Shown here piece by piece: positions 39,119-42,500 of a DNA stretch of 42,500 nt. This DNA is from Chrysomallon squamiferum (lineage: Eukaryota; Mollusca; Gastropoda; Neomphalida; Peltospiridae). Numbering within the stretch: position 1 is the stretch's first letter; each line of letters starts with the position of its first letter. The stretch lies in contig CM022670.1 in the NCBI GenBank assembly GCA_012295275.1, positions 1,970,835 through 2,013,334 of the forward strand. The letters run 5' to 3'. Under the pieces are notes generated by a model. The model was not told where the DNA came from and ran no database searches. It was given only the letters and a program-made list of their open reading frames with translations. A program made the translations under genes and the position numbers.

Positions 39119-42059
39119 TTTTGATTGAACAAAACAGACTACTGAGTTATCTTGATATGAATAATTTTGTTCAGTTAAATATTATATAAATTTGTAAATT
39201 ACAAATAAATAAATAAAACAAAAATATAAAATAAAATAATAATAATAATATGGAAGAAAAAAAATATTATATTTTTATCAATATTATTTTCTTCTAACAC
39301 GTTTAAATGACGGATATGTTGGTGCACTGAATGATGATTATTCGTTTACGCAATGTATTCCGTTACTCATAAATTTGTATACAGACAGCCAAAAAAAAAA
39401 AAAAAAAAAAATTATCTCTTTACACATTACACTTAAGTGCAGAATAAAAAAATTAACTGCATCAAATAACAATCAGATAAGAAAGTAATCGATATAAGTA
39501 CACATGACAGTCACGTTTCACTTTCATAAATTACAGATTACTTAAAACTGCTATGAAAGATAATAATAATAATAATAGTGTTATTGCTGTTGTTGCTATT
39601 GTATATTTGTTATTTATCGGTGAAAGGTATTTGTGAAATTAAGAAATTTTTGTAAGATGATGCTGGTTTAAGAAATATCAGATTCATTATGACGATGATG
39701 ATGAAGGATGGGATCATCAGCAATCCTTAGCGTCATCATTCAAATCATCGTCGTTATTAGCAACATCACCCTCCTCGACGTCATGATTATCATCATCTAC
39801 AGCATCATTCCTTGTGGCCAGGCAAAGCACTGAATATGTTTGGAAGTAAACCAAAAGGTTACTGCAATGGAAGAAAGGTCGTAAATTACGATAAAAGTCA
39901 AATGTTTTCATTCATATTTCGGAAGTCAGAAGAAGATAAACGTATCGTGACAGTTATTCTCGTATAAGTTTATTTTATCTGCTGTAAATTAGCAATTTAG
40001 ATAAGTCATGAAAGGTATCAGCGTATCGCTGTTTCAGCTTCGCTGAATGTGTGTGTTATTCTTCTTCTTCTGTAGTTGAACACGTAAAAAATCCAGAACT
40101 CCCAACAAACCGAATTATGATGTGTCTAAAAAATATTTTAAAAAAATATTTAAAAAAAATATATAAAAAATATAAAAATTACTAAAAAGTTCAATGTTCC
40201 AGCTTGCTTGATCTAATCTCTAATCTATAATAATTACTGGAAATAAATCTAAAACAGAGGTTTAGTTGTGCCTATTTTATCTAGTTTCTAAAGACCGTTG
40301 GATAACAATTTGAACATGTAACACGAAACATTCTTGTCATATAAATGGAAAAGCATTTTCCTGTACAATACATATATGACGTTCTTACATGTTAATGTAA
40401 TACAACAAATTCTATAAATATAAAATATCATTACAAAACAAAAACAAAAACAAAATTTAAAAAAGAGGAAGAAAAAAAAAAAAAAAAAATTTAATAATTA
40501 ATTACAGCTATTTTAATATAATTTCTTAAAAAGTTAATGTCGATTAGTTTGCAAATAAGTATCACCTTGAGGGGAAAAGTGCACTTTTAAAAAACAAGGC
40601 TATATATATAAATAAATTTTATATATATATATATCCTAATTTCAGACATTTTTTCATATATTTCAAACAAGCACCCTTGTGAAAGTCTGGACTGTGTATG
40701 AGACATTATATTTTTTTTGCAGGTGATGAAATGATTTAATACAGAAAGCTGCTACGTGATGTTAAAAGCACAAAGACGTATGAGAAAACTCTCGATTTTT
40801 CACTGCTGTTTCCTTTCCTGGTCCGATTTTCTTCAGAGGGGAATAGTTGACTCCTAGTGTGAGGTGTGTTTACAAGTTCAGAAGGACTGTCATTCATGGA
40901 AGATACATATTTTGGTTGTCTTGTCAAGAGCAGTTCAGATTTGAGACAAAGTTTCCGAAGTTGTCATCACCTAAGTGTTCTGTCTTTCTTTTATCTATAC
41001 ATGTGACTGTCTTGTTGTGGGTTTTTTTCTCCATCTGTACGTGTTTATCTATCTGTCTGTCAGTCTGTTTATCTCAATGTCTGTGTTTATTTCTATCTGG
41101 ATATCTATCTGTTTTTTCTATGTGTATGTCTGAAAATGTCTGTCTTTTTCTATCTATCTTTCTATGTATCTGTTTGTCTGTTCTTCCGTATAATTTATCT
41201 ATCTAGTTACCTGTCTACCTATCTTTCTGTTTATTTTATTTTTCATTTTTTTTTTTTTTTTTTTTTTACTGCTTTCACATTTTTCTCCCTCATTTCCAAC
41301 AGTTCCATAAAATAAAGACCAATAACATCCATCAACAGAAATGAACAACTTTCTCTCACTTCGTTCTAAGCTGTAAAGTCAGCTTTAAATTAAAGTTTAA
41401 AACAGAAATAAAAAATTCCTGTTACAGGTCACCGCGTTCTCTTTCAATAATTAACATGCAGTAATAAACTAAATGATATGTAACTTTACTTTCTTTGGCA
41501 ATAAAGTCTGTCATTTGAATATCCGCTGCATGTGAAAGTATTAGCTTTCTGTGAGCAGTAATATTTTCAACACGAAGTTTAAACATCGCTATTATTCTAA
41601 TTGGAAGAAATAAACAAAGCCATAAATAACGGAAATAACCAGACAGGATATAACGTTTTCATGTAGAAGATTCCAGGTTTCTGAGTACATCTGTCTTATG
41701 GTGAACGTATTTTCTAAGGAAGCATGTATTTATTTTATTTTATTTTTTTATTTATTTATTTTATTCTTATTTTTAATTTTTTTTAAATATTATATTGTAT
41801 ATTTTATAAGAAGGATCCATTTTCTTCAGTGTATTTTAATTTGATCTATTTTTATTATTTTTATATATTGTATTTTATAAGGTCGATAGGAAACTAAATC
41901 CAGCTCAAAGGTTGCTAATTCCTTGTTAACGTGTTAGAATGTTAACTCAGCAGTAACACTTTTTAACTGCACAGATAATTCCTTCAGAAAAGTTACACAG
42001 ATTCTTTGAACACTGTTGTAACCATTGTCATATCATCATCATCATTAATATTTTATTAT

Positions 42060-42083
42060 CATTAGTAGTATTAGTAGTAGTCC

Positions 42084-42121
<38 letters not shown>

Positions 42122-42160
42122 ATAGTAGTGGTGATGGTGATGGTGGTAGTAGTAGTACAA
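42060..42160. repeat. (AGT)n imperfect array
   Basis: TAG units with TCC and TAA interruptions, then GGTGAT units. Confidence 0.85.
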
Positions 42161-42500
42161 GTATTAATATTTTATTATCGTGGTTCCTTCATGTTTATTT
42201 TGTTATCACTGCCGTTGTTGTCATTATTACTAATTCACATTTTTTTTCAGTCATCATCATCATCATCATCTTCGTATAAAGGGTTTTTTTTGGTTAAGAA
42301 ATCACTTTACACTAAGATTTACCCGGCTGTTCATGAAAGTTAATCAGAATAAAACATACCACACCATCTCCAGCAAGCACTTAAGTTATGTTTTTCGGGA
42401 AGTAAATGTTCCCTCTGGTTTTAAATGAGCATGAAATTAAGATACGTGCAGTGATATGTAGCTCGTGTTTTGAAAACAGGGAGCAAGGCTGGCTTCCTAC

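Noticed and set aside
39717-39911. Asp/Asn-rich minus-strand frame
   Set aside because: Derived from imperfect ATC/GAT triplets. The surrounding inverted repeat also comes from them.

Overview
The window is AT-rich animal nuclear DNA. Genes are sparse, split by GT-AG introns or single-exon with TATA boxes, and the spaces between them are crowded with microsatellites (GA, CT, GT, AAT, AGT, TTTA, CATA). There are no bacterial operon features. The repeat style and the small heat-shock proteins suit a marine invertebrate, perhaps a mollusc, but that is an inference and not a species call.

Layout: 1-6117 is non-coding flank full of simple repeats. 6118-10117 (minus strand) holds an unrecognised, basic, coiled-coil-like gene with one clean intron and a middle section that changes reading frame several times. 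10118-12695 is non-coding. 12696-38728 is a direct tandem triplication of a block of about 8.2 kb (9.66 kb in the first copy). 38729-42500 is non-coding flank that starts with a 130-bp GA array.

Each block carries a small heat-shock (alpha-crystallin) locus. Unit 1 has a head-to-head pair. On the minus strand is a three-exon, 207-aa small heat-shock protein with an Arg-rich, mitochondrial-presequence-like N-terminus and a perfect palindromic heat-shock element. On the plus strand is an intronless gene for a large protein with one alpha-crystallin domain (ACD) at each end of a long acidic linker, also behind heat-shock elements and a TATA box. In units 2 and 3 a 1457-bp segment is missing. It held exon 1 and the promoter of the minus gene, so only exons 2 and 3 remain. 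The plus dual-ACD gene is intact in unit 2 (551 aa) and unit 3 (519 aa), and has one frameshift in its linker in unit 1.

The pattern of differences shows that unit 2 is a crossover product: its left part matches unit 3 and its right part matches unit 1, with the switch inside about 78 bp of the dual-ACD coding sequence. The strongest candidate for something undescribed is this heat-inducible, tandemly amplified dual-ACD family with a repeat-bearing linker, paired head-to-head with a conventional small heat-shock protein.
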